Positions 23,990 to 36,875 of a stretch of 64,000 bases of DNA are shown here, one piece after another. Source of the DNA: Lindgomyces ingoldianus (Eukaryota; Ascomycota; Dothideomycetes; Pleosporales; Lindgomycetaceae); contig NW_022985175.1 in assembly GCF_010093535.1 (NCBI RefSeq), positions 186,001 through 250,000 on the forward strand. The letters run 5' to 3'. A model generated the notes under the pieces. That model was not told the origin of the DNA and searched no databases. It saw nothing but the letters and a program-made list of their open reading frames with translations. Within the stretch, counting starts at the first letter, position 1. The number at the start of each line of letters is the position of its first letter. Both the position numbers and the translations under genes were made by a program.

Positions 23990-26676
23990 GCTGCCATGTG
24001 AAAACAATACAATTGTGGCCATTCCCGTCCGAGTTTTGGGACGCAAGGGGATGGGGAACAAAAGGCGAGTAAGGCAATGACAACACACGAGGACACAATA
24101 TGCGGCGGAGTGCAACTGTTATGAGGGCGACCGACGTGTACAACCGCCAAAACGTGGCACTTTGCTGGAGTACCACCAGATGCAACCCGGGTGTATCCAG
24201 GCCCCGGCATCGTGTTGATGTAGGAGCACTTCGGCAGTGCTATTGTGACAGGTTGTCACAAACACCGCAATCCGACCAAGCTCGAAAAGCAAAACACTGG
24301 CTCGTGAATGGCGAGAAGGCGATCATCTGGATGTGTTTGAGGAATAAAGTTCGGAAGCAGCCACGGCAGCTTGCATATGCGCGCGAGACCGCACAGCAAG
24401 CATCTGTGGGAGACACAACAAATCTGTCGCTTCGGCTTGTTAGACTGTCAAGGAATCGCGCATGGTAAATTGATGATTAGACTATCTTGGGTTGGTACAA
24501 TACATATTGAAGCTGATCCAGAAGCGTGAGCAGCAAGACGCCTAGACAAAGTGAGGGAGAAACCCATGCTAAGATCTATCAAGCATTGTCCCTGCCAACT
24601 TACGCCCTTGGCATGCAAGAGTGTCGCCATGCGGAGGAGAGATCATAGATTTTGCTAGTGGGTTGTTGGCAAAAGGATATCCTCCATAGTATTTGGGAGT
24701 CTGTCTCTCACACTTGGTGCTGTGAGTGTAGGAAGTGGCGAGGAGTCCTTGATATGTCGTCATCGTTCTTTCATCGGCTGCCGCTTGAAGATGCACCAGC
24801 TGAGGCTCTAGGGGGAACAAAGCAGCCATGTAAAATGTTGAAAGGAAGAGGCGAGTGTGAGGCTTCGGCCCGGTCCTCCCATCGCCCCGCACAGCATCCG
24901 GCCAATGATTTCAACCTTGGAACAGTCCATCCCGATCCACAACCCCATAAGTTCGTCCATGGCTCCGTCCTCACCCGCCATCAATTGCTTCCTCATACTC
25001 GTCCTTCAGAGGCACTAGGAGTGCTTGGCTAGTCAAAATACTTTTTTCTCGTCGCGCACATGGCCTGTTATCGTCGTACAACTCTGGGGAAATCGTCACG
25101 TCTGATGCAGCAACGACGGTTCCTTCATGAAGCATGCCTGCAACCTGACATGGATGTTCCCGACAATTGCGCGGATATTGAGATACCGACATCCTCCCCG
25201 CCGTAAATTTCCGTTCGCTTCCCCAGAAAGGATTCTCTCAACCCCCCCTTCATCCTCTAAGGATGTGATGGATATAATTTACAGGATCGGACCTCCCGAC
25301 TGCCCACCGCAGTAATCCGAGCCGTACGCTCCGAAGACTTGATCGAAAAAAGCCTTAGAGGCGCCATGTCACGTGACAACGCGTTAGATCTGACTAATTG
25401 TGACCACTCGCTCAACACGGTCCCAGTCAGAAATGAAGAGTTAAGGAGTGTGAATATAGGTTAGGCAACTGCACCCTTTGAATATATGAAGTACTACTTC
25501 ATCAGCTCGACTCCTCCCTAAGACAAGGCTAGAAATTATGCTCTGGCGAGGTCACAGTGCCAGGCCTCTTCTCAGTTTTCGACCGGAACTCGACCGCATG
25601 CACTTACTAAACTGTCCTGTGTTAGTTAATACTGTGAAGGACAGTGGGAGATATCCCGTATCTGCATGTCAAATGTACCCTCAGCCTCGCGCTCCCCGCA
25701 GCACCGCCACGTGTCGGTGAGTGTGCCAAGGAATCTCAGCTCTGATCCGGGGACTGGCCAACTCTAAATGAAAGTCCTTGCGAAGTCGGCGAAGTTCATG
25801 AAGGATTCTTCGAACTTATCTTTTTTCGACATCTAACTGCCATTTTGCTGTTGCGAAACCCACAGGGTTTCATTTTCCCTGGACTTGGGGCTAAATTTAG
25901 ATTCAGGGTGAAAGCCAAGCATGCCCAGAGCGTGCCAAGAGCGCTTGTTGGAGCCACGAAGGAACCCACCCTCCAGAGTTCCAGCCGCATCGTGACGTTT
26001 GGATTGACCTTCCTGGATGGAACTTTTGCTGACGCTTGTTCGTGGCCTTTTACCGAATCGGCGAAATTATCAGATCACCCAATGCTTCCCAGCGCCGTTG
26101 ACTGCATACACTTCCTCAACTTAGAAAACTCAGCAACGCAGGCCGTGTTTACTTCATAGACGCAGCACACTTGCATTTTCCCCAGGACAAAACTATTCTG
26201 TCGTCTCTCCTGTTTGGTCCTCGAGTAATCGATTCCTCAGCCTCAAGCAAACTTCCCTCTCAAAGAAACTTTCAGGCCCTCCACCTCGAATTTCGTCTTG
26301 GCATTTGGCCCCTAAGCTTACTTTGGTATCCAGTAGCGCATGGATTCAGCTCTCCTTGGCGTTCGTTCCTTCTGATGAGCTTGTCCTCAAACAGCCCTAT
26401 GGTCGCCCACTCCTGTGGTGGCTGTGATTCAGGCGCAATTTTGTCGAATCAGGATAAAGGATTTTAAGGCGCAGGAGCTGCGAAATCCGCCGGTGGGAGA
26501 GTATTAATTTGCCGCCTCCCGCACGCTCACGATGCTTCTTTCAGTATTGCAACTCCCTCTCTTAGGGCTTTCCTTTGCTTCTACTGCATTTATATTCTCT
26601 GTGAAGAGATATTCCGGGCGCGTCGCAATCCTGGTTTAATAGTTCAATCGACGGCTCCCCCGAAAACCTTCTCTGG
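23990..26676. other. Intergenic region
   Basis: About 2.7 kb between divergent genes. Open frames up to 126 codons exist in several overlapping frames but none has a domain or splice-joined continuation. It contains the promoters of the PTH11-like gene and the S41 peptidase gene. Nothing else is recognised. Confidence 0.5.
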
Positions 26677-29027
26677 ATGCTCTTCGACCTGCTCCTCGTG
26701 AGCGCCGCTGTCCTGCTTAACAGCAGGACAGCGATGGCCGCCAATGGTACCCCATGCCAATCCGTTAGCTCCATGTCCTCCGCGTTCATTTCGCTCTACC
26801 CCTCAGCGACCATCGCTCTAGTCCCCGCCCAAGCTGCAGAGGACTGTATGAAATCTGTTCCCCTGGACAAGGATGAAGACATGGCCTTGATTGAAGAAAT
26901 GACGGTGTATATCAGTTGGCAATCCAATCTCGCTTACTTGGTTGATCCGCCAGCTGGGTATACAGAAGATAGAGTGGACATTGTTGACGAAATCAAAAAG
27001 ATTCATACCGATTTGGGCAACGACAAGTACAAGAACGAGTATGATGTGATGTACGATCTCTCCATGGCCTTGACTAAGTCATACGATTTCCATTTCGCAT
27101 TTTCTCCGGACATTCTGCGGAATGTTTTCTCGTTCAGGCGAGGAAACATTGGACGTGGCCTCCTTGACGAATTTGCCCTCATATCTGTCTCTTCTGACGG
27201 CAAGGCCCTTCCTAAGCTGTACAATTACTGTAAGTCTCCAATTTAAGTAGTTTGGGGTGCAACACTAATATCGAGTGATCTAGATGACATCATGGTTGCA
27301 GCAAAAGAAGGCTGGACGCCCTCTGCTATCAGCACCATTAACGATAAAGATGCCGAGCAGTACGTCCAGAACTATTCTAAGACCTTCGTGTACCACGAAG
27401 ACCATGCACGCTACAACCGCCTCTTTCCCAACCAAGCTCAAATTTCGATGGGTGACCGAGTCAATCAATTTGGCCGAAGCAACTTTGCTGATGGAGACTA
27501 TACGACCATCAAACACGAAAACGGAAGCACCTTCAAATACATCAACAATGCTATCGTTCCTCTGGACGTTTTCGACAATGTAGAGGATGGGGAAGCATTC
27601 TTCGCGCGCTTCTGCAATCTTGGCCCTCCCCGGACGAATTCAAAGCGTTCCGTCACCATTGAGAAACGTGCCGAACCTACAGCGACGGGATTTCCTAAAC
27701 CAGAGACGCTCCACTCTGAAGGTGTCATTGGAGGATACTACCTAAGCGGCAAAGGTTACGACGATGTTGCGGTCCTTAGTGTCCCGTCATTTTCACCCGA
27801 ATCGGAGAAGGGTCCTGCTGAATTCCAAGACCTCATTGGTACCTTCCTCGGTGATGCCGTCAAGGCAGGAAAGAAGAGACTTGTCATTGACTTGCGCGGC
27901 AATGGCGGTGGCCGAGTGTTCTTGGGCTATGATCTTTTCAAGCAGGTAAGCCGTGTCGAACTATCATGAAATGAAGCATGCTCTAACAACCTCAGCTTTT
28001 CCCTTCGGAGGATCCTTATGGAGCTACCCGGTTCCGCGCTAACGAGGCATTTGATATTACTGGACAGTTCATGACCAAATACCTAGAAAATGCCACCTAT
28101 GAAGAAGCCGTCTCCGATTTCCAGAAGAACGGTCTGAAGAGCGAGCTCGGCCTGGCATGGCAAAGCATATTTAACTATAAACTTCCGAACACGATTGATA
28201 ACAAGAACTTCACCTCCTGGGAAGATTTCTTCGGCCCACACGTTTTCAACAACGACAACTACACTTCTGTAAACCGCAAAGACCTGAACAATTTCTTCTC
28301 TGACGACTTGACACTCGACGTTACCGGCTATCGTACGCGTGCTAACAAGCTTAACAAAAACCAGCCCTTCAAATCCGAAAACATCGTGCTCCTCCAAGAC
28401 GGTGGCTGTGGCTCAACCTGCGCCGTTTTCTCCGAATTCATGAAAACCCAAGGCGGTGTGCAGCAAGTTGTAGTCGGAGGTAAACCCACCACCGGACCTA
28501 TGCAAGGCGTTGCCGGGTCCAAGGGCGCCCAGGTCTACACCTTCACACAAGTCTCCGACGAAGCCAGCATCGCATTCAACAGCCTTCCGGCCTATCAGGA
28601 AGAACTCAACAAAACTGAGCTTGGCGCACTCGTGTATGCTGAGCGCCCACTCATGCGTACAGCGTACCAGGCAAACGGTCAATCACTCTCTGTCATCAAC
28701 CTGAGGGATAATATCCGTATCAACGATACAAGTGGTATCCCGCTCGAGTTTATCTACGAGGCCGCGGATTGCAGGCTATTCTATACCGCGGATATGATCC
28801 GCGATGTCACGAACACGTGGAAGAAGACGGTGGATGCGAGATGGGGTGACACCAAGGCCACCTGTGTTGAGGGCAGCACGGGACATAATTCGAGTTTGAG
28901 CGGTGGTTCGCCAACGAGTGCAAATAATGGGAATGTGAAGAAGGGCGCTGGTACGAGAGTTGAAGGTGTTGGTGCGGCGATGATTGCGACGGTCGCAGGA
29001 CTTGTGGGTATAGTACTGATGATTTGA
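26677..29027 (+). CDS. Secreted S41-family peptidase with C-terminal hydrophobic (GPI-type) tail
   Basis: CDS join(26677..27229, 27284..27945, 27996..29027), 748 aa. It starts with a signal peptide (MLFDLLLVSAAVLLNSRTAMA). A large N-terminal region precedes the catalytic part, which begins around the hydrophobic strand KKRLVIDLRGNGGG (end of exon 2). The likely nucleophile is Ser545 in the DGGCGSTCAVFSEF motif, followed by a VVVGGKPTTGPMQ segment, as in the tail-specific/CPAF-like S41 peptidases of fungi. The C-terminus ends in a Ser/Gly/Asn-rich stretch and a short hydrophobic segment (MIATVAGLVGIVLMI), which suggests a GPI anchor or wall attachment. Several Asn-x-Ser/Thr sites fit secretion. 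Substrate unknown. A strong hairpin lies in the signal-peptide codons (see separate entry). Confidence 0.85.
26706..26733 (+). repeat. Perfect 12-bp hairpin inside the signal-peptide codons
   Basis: Arms CGCTGTCCTGCT and AGCAGGACAGCG flank a TAAC tetraloop, 29 nt downstream of the A of the ATG. In mRNA this would be a stable stem. It encodes the Ala-Val-Leu-Leu part of the signal peptide. Confidence 0.8.
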
Positions 29028-29749
29028 TTGATCGAGAGAGCATAGAGATATAATCTAAGAAGCCGGGTTTTCTGCATAGCGTCGGCGTTGGTATCTACCC
29101 AAATCTAAATCTCCAAATAAATTATCCATGGTTAGATCCCAGTATCTAGACTGAGATGCGCTAATATGATCAGCGAGGGCACGTGGGGACGCGCCTCTTT
29201 CGCGGCAGAGAGGCAAGTGAATGAATAAAGCCATGCACTGCTCAGCTAGAGAGATGCTTAAGGGTAAACGAGGGTAGACGGTGACCTTGCTCAAAAGGCA
29301 TTGCTAAGCTAAAAGCGTCTAGGTAGCACTGCTCTAAGGCTGCGCTCGGCCGTCCCATGGCTTGAACACAGCGGGATTCGTCTAGTCAGTGGTTCAGTCA
29401 GGTTTAGCTATTCGGCTTCGTCTGTCAATCATATGCACTCCAAGCTTCTTGACATAAACGAGAGGCGAATGACTGTCCTTCAGACATTTATATGGAGCCA
29501 TTCGTTCAGAACTCGGATGGTTGCTAGCTGGACTTAAGTGTCTGAAGATTCGATAGCTGAGGTATCTGAAACTCCTCAGCCAGCTCGTTGCGGTCAAACC
29601 CCAGTAAGAAAACACTACATAGGTATCTAGCATTTAATATACAAGCCATTTCTATTCCATACCGAAGAGAAGAGAGATCCCACAACTCAACTTCCAAGCC
29701 CCTTCTCCAACATTCGCCTCCCATCTATCCAATTTGCTACTCACTTACA
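29028..29749. other. Intergenic region upstream of a pseudogene
   Basis: About 720 nt with no gene. The last 100 nt look like a pyrimidine-rich leader to the ATG at 29750. Confidence 0.4.
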
Positions 29750-30575
29750 ATGCCACTCACCGACTACAATGACAGTATCACCTTCTCCAGTCTCCCCTCC
29801 AACGAGTCCTCCATTCTCAAATCTAACACTCTAGGGAGGACAAAAAAGGGTTTTTTTTTTTGAGCGCGTTCCGACCTAGAACTCGCTACGTCGACGGCTA
29901 ATTCGTTTGGGACGCATAATTTCTTCACATCCGCCCGCGCAATTACATACATTGCAAAAGGCCATACGACAGCCCTCCATATCGAAGCCTAATTGCAGAA
30001 AAAAGACGACAGTTTAGTCTTTACCACGTTCCTACTTGTTAACTACTTGGCTGTGAAAGACGGGAAGTTGACGGCGATAAACTTACTCGTGCTAGTCCAA
30101 ACAAAAGACCTGGAAGCCATCAAAACAACTAGAGAGCAGTTCAAACACGGTATAAACAAATAAACAAGCACCTCAAAGTAAACTTCAACATTCAAATCTT
30201 TAGGGACAAAAAACCAGGTGGCACTCTCTTCTACCTCTCCGATGAGGCCAAAGCTCAAGAAGGGGATTAGTTATTCGGTACTGATGTTGAACTCTCGGCC
30301 GGCTTCATCCACCCCGCAGAGATATCTAGGCGTAGTGTCAAGACGGTGGAAATCCATATGTTCTCCGCTAGCGCGAATATTGGAGTTGGATGGTACGGAA
30401 AGGACAAGTAGTGTCGTATCTAGGGGCCGAGGGCAAGGCGAACGCTTTCCACGTGGAGGCTGTGGGGGTTGGTTTTAGGGTGGGTGCGGAGTATCATGCG
30501 GAATTTGAGATTCGGTATAGAAACTTTGAGGTGCCTCTTAGGGGGTTGATGATGGGAAGAAGATTACTTCAGTAG
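29750..30575 (+). pseudogene. Decayed gene of unrecognised family
   Basis: A protein-like translation runs through this stretch but needs frame changes and passes stops. It begins with an ATG and MPLTDYNDSITFSSLPSN, then hits an 11-T run at 29851-29861 where the frame breaks. It resumes with DLELATSTANSFGTHNFF, passes a TAA, and continues as LQKKDDSLVFTTFLLVNYLAV and TAINLLVLVQTKDLEAIK. A second shift leads to HLKVNFNIQIFRDKKPGGTL, an in-frame TAG after AQEGD, then LFGTDVELSAGFIHPAEI and SASANIGVGWYGKDK. A third shift restores VVSYLGAEGKANAFHVEAVG to a final stop at 30573-30575. The regular alternation of residues looks like a beta-rich protein. I do not recognise the family. Introns do not explain the breaks. 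Confidence 0.6.
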
Positions 30576-33500
30576 CTCGGGGTCCTTGCGACGATTAGTG
30601 TTTGATTTTCCGAAGCTTATTGCATTCTGGCATCAGTGAAGGTTTGAGCGATTGGATAGGGATTTTATCTGAAATCTGATGTGGCAAGCCTTTTCTCCCG
30701 CATTTTCTATGATGCCTACTCAATGATCAGGATTTGCTGTACCTAACAACTAGAAGTCATGGCAAGTTTGGATATAGGATGGCCAGTGTCAAATTTTGGC
30801 GGGAAGGGATATTTTTCGCGAAAAGGGTGAATTGGGCGAAATTGGTATTGGAGGACGGGGGACTCGGGGATATGTAACGTAGGAGTGTGAGGAATAGAGC
30901 AAGTAGTGGAGGGTGAGAGCTTCTAGGAGAGGATGGTCTTTGCGCCAAAGGAATGGTGGAATCATCTTCGAAACAGTCGACCTCACTAAGGGTCGAAAGA
31001 CGGTGGAGGAAGGAAATTGGTGTGCTAGGTGGGCTCTGGAACGCAAAATGCAGAATTGAGTGTTGCATCAAAATTTCTCCAGCTAAGAGGTAGAGAGTCA
31101 ACTGGCCAAGTGTATTTTAGCCGGATGTCGAAGACAGAAATGTGGGGGAGTATGGTGTAACCCTTGGAGGACATTTGCTTAGTGTTCTCATCCCACCGAC
31201 CTGGTTTCTGTTCAACGGGCTGAAGATCTGCAGAGAGCGGAACCAAACACCACATTTTTAAGGTATGAACTGTGGTTACACGGCATGAATTATGGTATTG
31301 CGGGTCGATAGTGTTAGCACGCAATGTTGACCTTGCATCGCCCGACCATTGTGACGCTTCTCTTTATTGAAACTGGTGTATCGTGTACAGCCCAACATGC
31401 GATTATTCGTGTGACACTTCGGGGCTTGACATACAAGAGAAGGCAGAAGGAGGAAGAGATGATCAGGTCATTGTCGACAGGGGATCCGTTTCTTGGCCAG
31501 TTGGTTTTCATCGACTGTCCGACCTTAACAGCTGTACATGGCACAGCACGATTGTGGTAGCGGTTGCATGCTTCCGTTTCAACCCTAGCCTAGCTGGACT
31601 TCTGCAAGCCGGGGTATGAAACATATTCTTCCATGCGAAATTTCGGTTGCAGCGCGTGGTCGCTGAATAGAATGAAGTCCTGGCAGGGTTCGTACCGAAG
31701 TACCTCTGAATCATTTGAAAACGATGCAGCATGTGAAAAGGATGGATTCGATCTACCAATCATGCATACCTTGTTTTTCTGGGTTTGAGAGAGCAGCGAG
31801 GAATTTTGGAAGCGGTGTGATACTTAGGAGATGAGCGAATCGCAAGGATATCGGCTAAAAGCAGGATTAGATCACGTGGACAAATGTGGTGCCCTTCAGT
31901 TTGTCAGCTGGAAGGTTCTTATCTCGATAACAACCCTCACCACCAGCACCTCATCGCGATTCTCAATACCATGCAGGCTATTTCACAATTAAAGCTATCA
32001 GTGGAAGTGATTTAACGTCAAGGAGTTCCATGCCTCGGTTTCAGTAGAACAATAATACACGACAAAACTTGTTGACGGAGTTTGGTGCCGGCTTGCGTGA
32101 TGCTAACCCACGTCTGAATTCGTGTATCACACTGAGGCTAATGTGCGCATCACAGAACCTCGCAGAATCCTCGCGATAGAGATGGTGCTGTCATGGCGCA
32201 TGTTACAAAGTATAATTCTGAGGCAAATGCTGCTGATAGCTCGCGGGCGAATGGTAATCAGATGTTTCACTCCCTGAGGCCAAATCACCACTACTTCCAT
32301 GACCCTTTAAGGGTAGCCATTTTGATCGGTCGATCGTCGAAGCGACCGGAATCCTGGTTTTCCCGTCATGGCCCAGAGCCGGTTCCCTACCACTCCCTAA
32401 ACGGAAGTTTCCCCGCCTCTAAGCATCCCATCCAAACCTTTGCCTCGCCTTCAGCTTGGTCACGAGTCTGTATGGGGTTTCACTACTCTCGAATTACGTG
32501 GAACCCAGCTAACGTGATGAGAGGAAATAAGGGCTCCCATAAAACAGTACTCTTGTTCGGTTGACCAGGTATTGGTTCTATATTTCCCGACGGAACCCGT
32601 TATCATTTAGATCATTGCATGAAGTTGGTACTCTACGTTTAACTATCTCTCTACTTACTGATCACGAGCTCGCTCACCCAAGGTGGCGGTTCCATGAAAA
32701 ACTGCAAGCCAGTCAGGAACCCTCCCGTCAAACCCTGCAAACCCCGAAGAGACGCGAGCACTAGCGCTTTAGCTTATACACTGGGCTGCAGCCATCCTGG
32801 GATAAGGTTAGTTCACTACCTTACTTTGCCAGCGACTCAAGCACCGCACGCATCGGCTCTGACGAATGCTGCGCAGATCTACCTCTTCCAGACACGGCCT
32901 CTTAGCAGCCTTCAAGGTTCGGTTTCCGCTCCTCCAGGGCCTACTTTAGAGACGCTGCAGAGAACTAAAGTGTTGTGCCAAATTAAATGGGACCAAGCCA
33001 CAATGATGGGGACATAGCCCCCGAGAAACATCAGACAGAGAATCACTAAAGTGGGCGAAAGAATTTATTGAGTATCCCCTGAGAGTCCGTCCACGACTAA
33101 TCTAATCGCCCTATGATCACCTTTTTTTTGGGAGGGGGCATACTGTGGGCACGTGGATGTAGCATATCATTTGCAGACCCAAGGGGACATTAATGGGTGC
33201 TAAAGACAGCTCCTGCCGAGAACGCCACATCCGGGGGGGATGGCTTCATGCTTGTGCACACCGCAGAGCGTGAGCGGCATCGGGGCCAGCCGTCGAACAC
33301 TCCGAACCCTAACCCAATCAGCCGATCTCGCTGTACTTCGTACCGGAGAACTTAGTTCATATTAAGCACTGATACGCTCATGATTCCATGTGTGGTCTCC
33401 CAGACTTGCCTGCCAGGCGAAAGAGTCTAGCAAACCTTATTTTTATTCCCCACAATTTCCTAGGACACCAAAGGCTTCGAAGCCGGTAAACATGAACATC

Positions 33501-34492
33501 AGCGGGTCCAACAACTTGTCAAATCTACCTCACCGGCTATTGACATGCGCAGGTCTTAGTAGTACAAAGCTTAATGTGTCATTCTCACCTATGTCTCCTT
33601 CGACCATTTCTTAATAGCTGCACGAAGAAAGTAAACGAGTAGTTGTTAACGGAGCTAGCATAATGGAACTGCCAAATTCTTTGGGGAAAAAAAAGGTACC
33701 CTTCAGCTCAGCCAACGCCCGCAAGCTGATTATTTGCTCTATTCGTGTTAGTTCGATGTCTTGAGCCTATGGAGAGCACCTGCATTACATTCATGCAGGA
33801 AGAAGTCCATATCATTTCGTAAAAACATTCAAATCTCGGTCAGCTAAACAGTTCTCGCTAGTTAGCTGAAGGCGGCATGCAAGGGGCCCTGAACTCAAGT
33901 GACAGAGGTGCGTAATCCTGCACCATCCCAGTCCGGCAATTTTCCAGCTAGTCCTGAGTTGGACTCTTTCTCGACAATACCTAGACTCCGCTCTCTTTAC
34001 GTGCTAGAACTATGGTATCATATCCGCCTCACAAGGTGGAGATTTTCGTGAGAAGAGTGTGTCGTCACGGGCGTAGTTCTTCGGCAAGGCGTTGCACCCT
34101 CCTTAGCGCAACTCTTTCACTTGAAAATCAGCCAATCATTAATCAACGACGCAATAGTGTTTATTTGGGCCACAGACTTCTTCAGTCCTTCTGCAGATTC
34201 CCTCGTTTGAGCTCCTCTTTCACTTACCGCTTTGAAATTATACTTTCGGACACCAACGGAAAAGGGCGTAGAGCCGTTGAATACCTGGAAAGTTCACTCA
34301 CATCGACCTCAGCAGTTACATCTCCGTGGTTTCGTACAAACTTCCTGTCCGTGGCACGCTATACCTTATGAATATAAGTCAGGCGCTTTGTGTGATGAGA
34401 TATAAGACTCTACCTTGAGACTCCAACATCATACACAGGATCTAGTGACTTCATATAGCCCTTTTCTTAATCTCAATCCATCACCGCTCATC
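30576..34492. other. 3.9-kb gene-empty region
   Basis: No gene can be supported. Short open frames on both strands lack domains. No transposase, integrase or reverse transcriptase motif is seen in any of them, and no clear terminal repeats were found by eye. The last 100 nt contain the promoter and leader of the PTH11-like gene at 34493. Confidence 0.5.
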
Positions 34493-35969
34493 ATGGGTCA
34501 AATGTCCCCAGAGGTTCTCGCGGCCCTGAAGAAAGAGGACAAAGGTCCTACTACCATTGCCGTTTGCGTCGCTTTCACAATCTTATCCTTCATTTGCGTT
34601 ATACTTCGATTTTTCACACGCATTAAATTGGTTCGAAACCTAGGACTGGAGGACTACTTCATTGCACTGTCAATGGTAAGCACCTTTTAATTCAAGGGTG
34701 TGAATGTTAGGCCTTGTGTGGCCGGAGAATCAGGGAAACTCCGCCAGTCAATTTTGGTTCAAGCATACTAATATGGCCGATGCAGGCATTCTCTATTGGC
34801 ACGTGTGTGTGTCAAGTTCTCCGTAAGTCTCCCAACCCAATATGTTGGTTCTGCTGGGCTGATGTACATCAGAGACACACGAGGGTAATGGAAAGCATAT
34901 TATGTTCCTGTCGCTACCGCAGGGTATCAACATCCTAAAAGTACGCTCTCGTAGACTCTGGTCGAATCACCTGCTAATCAACTCAGTATCTGTACTTCAG
35001 CATTTTCACTTACTGCGTGGCTTTGACCCTGACCAAGGTCTCGATTCTCCTACAGTACCGACGCATCTTCACGTTAAGGGAAATGCGATTACCGATCTAC
35101 ATCGTTATGGGTATTTGTGTAGCATATGGAATTGAGTCCGTAACGTCCGGAATATTTACCTGCATCCCCGTCGATGCCTTTTGGGATCTTACGAAGCAAC
35201 CGACTGCAAGATGCATTAATGAGCACGCGTACGTTATCCCCTACCTCAATGTGGAAAATAAACTAACTTCCCTCCGGTCTGTGGTACGCTAATGGGGCCT
35301 TGAACATCGTAACCGACCTGCTTGTCGCAGCTCTTCCTGTAAAGGCTATCTGGGCTTTACAAATGCCGCGCCGGCAGAAAGGTGCTTTGCTTCTTATTCT
35401 CACTCTTGGTTGGTTGTAAGTGAGGCCTAGTCCCCTCCTTCTAGCGAAGATTCGAGGAAAGCTGCTAATGCCATCATAGTGTGTGCATCGTCTCCATGCT
35501 TCGACTAAACTCATTGGTCATTCTCGCAAAACACAGCGAAGACAGCACCTGGTATAGCCCCGAGACTGCCTACTGGTCCAGCATCGAAGTCAATCTCGCA
35601 ATTGTCTGTGCCTCCACGCCCGCTTTGAAACCGCTCGTTGTTCACCTCGTCCCCGCTTTCTCCTCTCGACTCGGCAGCAACGAAGGGAACTCTAAAGCCA
35701 GCAGGGAATTATCCAAGGGCAAATCTTTCATCGAGCTGAAAGGAAAGAGCAGCCAGAGGACCATGAGCGATGATTTAGAACGAGGCGAGAAACACTCTGC
35801 CCTCAGCGCCCTTCCTGCCTACCGTCCAAACGACCCTATGCCCCGAAACATCCACATATCGAAGGACTTCGAGCATCATTTTGAGGACGAAGGGAGGAGG
35901 AGCGACAGCGATAGTCAAAAAGATCTTGTCGCACAGTTCCCCAAGGCAGCCAGAGGCGGAAGGAGATGA
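34493..35969 (+). CDS. PTH11-like seven-helix membrane protein, gene 2, with a lost splice acceptor
   Basis: Homology-guided CDS join(34493..34675, 34786..34822, 34873..34940, 34987..35228, 35278..35415, 35480..35969), 385 aa. Motifs follow the PTH11-like order: RFFTRIKLVRNLGLEDYFIA, GNGKHI and GINILKYLYFSIFTYCVALT, LQYRRIF, FTCIPVDAFWDLT, LWYANGALNIVTDLLVAALP, and VNLAIVCASTPALKPLV. The tail is hydrophilic. Four of the five introns are GT-AG. The fourth (35229-35277) has a good donor (GTACGT) and branch site (AACTAAC), but the acceptor that restores CINEHA-LWYANGAL is GG at 35276-35277, not AG; no AG exists anywhere between donor and the resumed exon. Unless a rare GT-GG intron is spliced, the mRNA would be misread, so the gene may be recently inactivated. 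Otherwise the frame is intact. Confidence 0.72.
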
Positions 35970-36875
35970 GCAGGAACTGGGTTTCCTTCTGATCGTCCCA
36001 CTCCGTCTTCTTCTACGCCGATCAATATCTAACAGGATCATACTCCTTCTGTATGTTATATTACAGCTATACGATACTGAATCATGATGTACTGGATGCA
36101 TATCTAGGCACATTTCACCCGTACTGTCGAAAGTTGAAAGCTTGATATGAACCTGTCGTCGAAGGTCGCGATACAGACTTTGATGACCGGGATCTCCCTG
36201 ATAACCCTGCATGATGTGCAGCCATGTCAAAAGTTGAACCGAACCTAGTCCCATAGGATCGCATCAATCCTGACACATAATCATTTAGTAAAGAGCGTTG
36301 CAACATGTTCCATTAATTTGTTCTTTCTTTCGACGATTCTTCGAGAAACGACAACCGCTTAAATCCGAGTCATGCCCACTTTCCACCCACCCTTCTAGAG
36401 ACTTCTCTCCCCGAAATGGAACACCTCGAAGCTGAATCATCTGACCTAGGCTCGTACCCAAGTACCTTGGCATATCCGAACTCGTGTGCAACCATCACGA
36501 CATGGCCATGCCATCGGGACTCTCCATTCCGGGGCCGAGAGTTTTCCAATCCTCCCAGGTTTAGCGGCACGCCATCTCAATAGGGAGCTTACCCCTTGTG
36601 GCAGATTGCAAATATATTAAGGATAAGCGACATTCCCCCGCCTCACGATTACTTCATAAATGGTACTTATCGCCGCGTTGGCGCAGAGCCAAATCCTCAT
36701 CTAAATGTCGTTCCAATAGATTGGTTCGCGGCTCGGGTCGTGAAGTTGTTTTGGGTCTATTCTACAAGAATATTTCTAATTATGATGATATCAGTGATGA
36801 CCACGGGATGATATATAAGGAACGAACCGCAATTCGTTTCCACTTGTGCGTTCGCCCGCTCCCCGCCGATCAGCT
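35970..36875. other. Intergenic region
   Basis: About 900 nt between two plus-strand genes. No gene seen. The last 65 nt hold the TATA box and leader of the esterase gene. Confidence 0.5.
36812..36818 (+). promoter_or_regulatory. TATA box of the carboxylesterase gene
   Basis: TATATAA lies 64 nt before the ATG at 36876, in an otherwise GC-balanced stretch. Confidence 0.5.

Noticed and set aside
30576..34492. Transposon remnant in the gene-empty stretch
   Set aside because: No transposase, integrase or reverse-transcriptase motif and no terminal repeats could be seen by eye.
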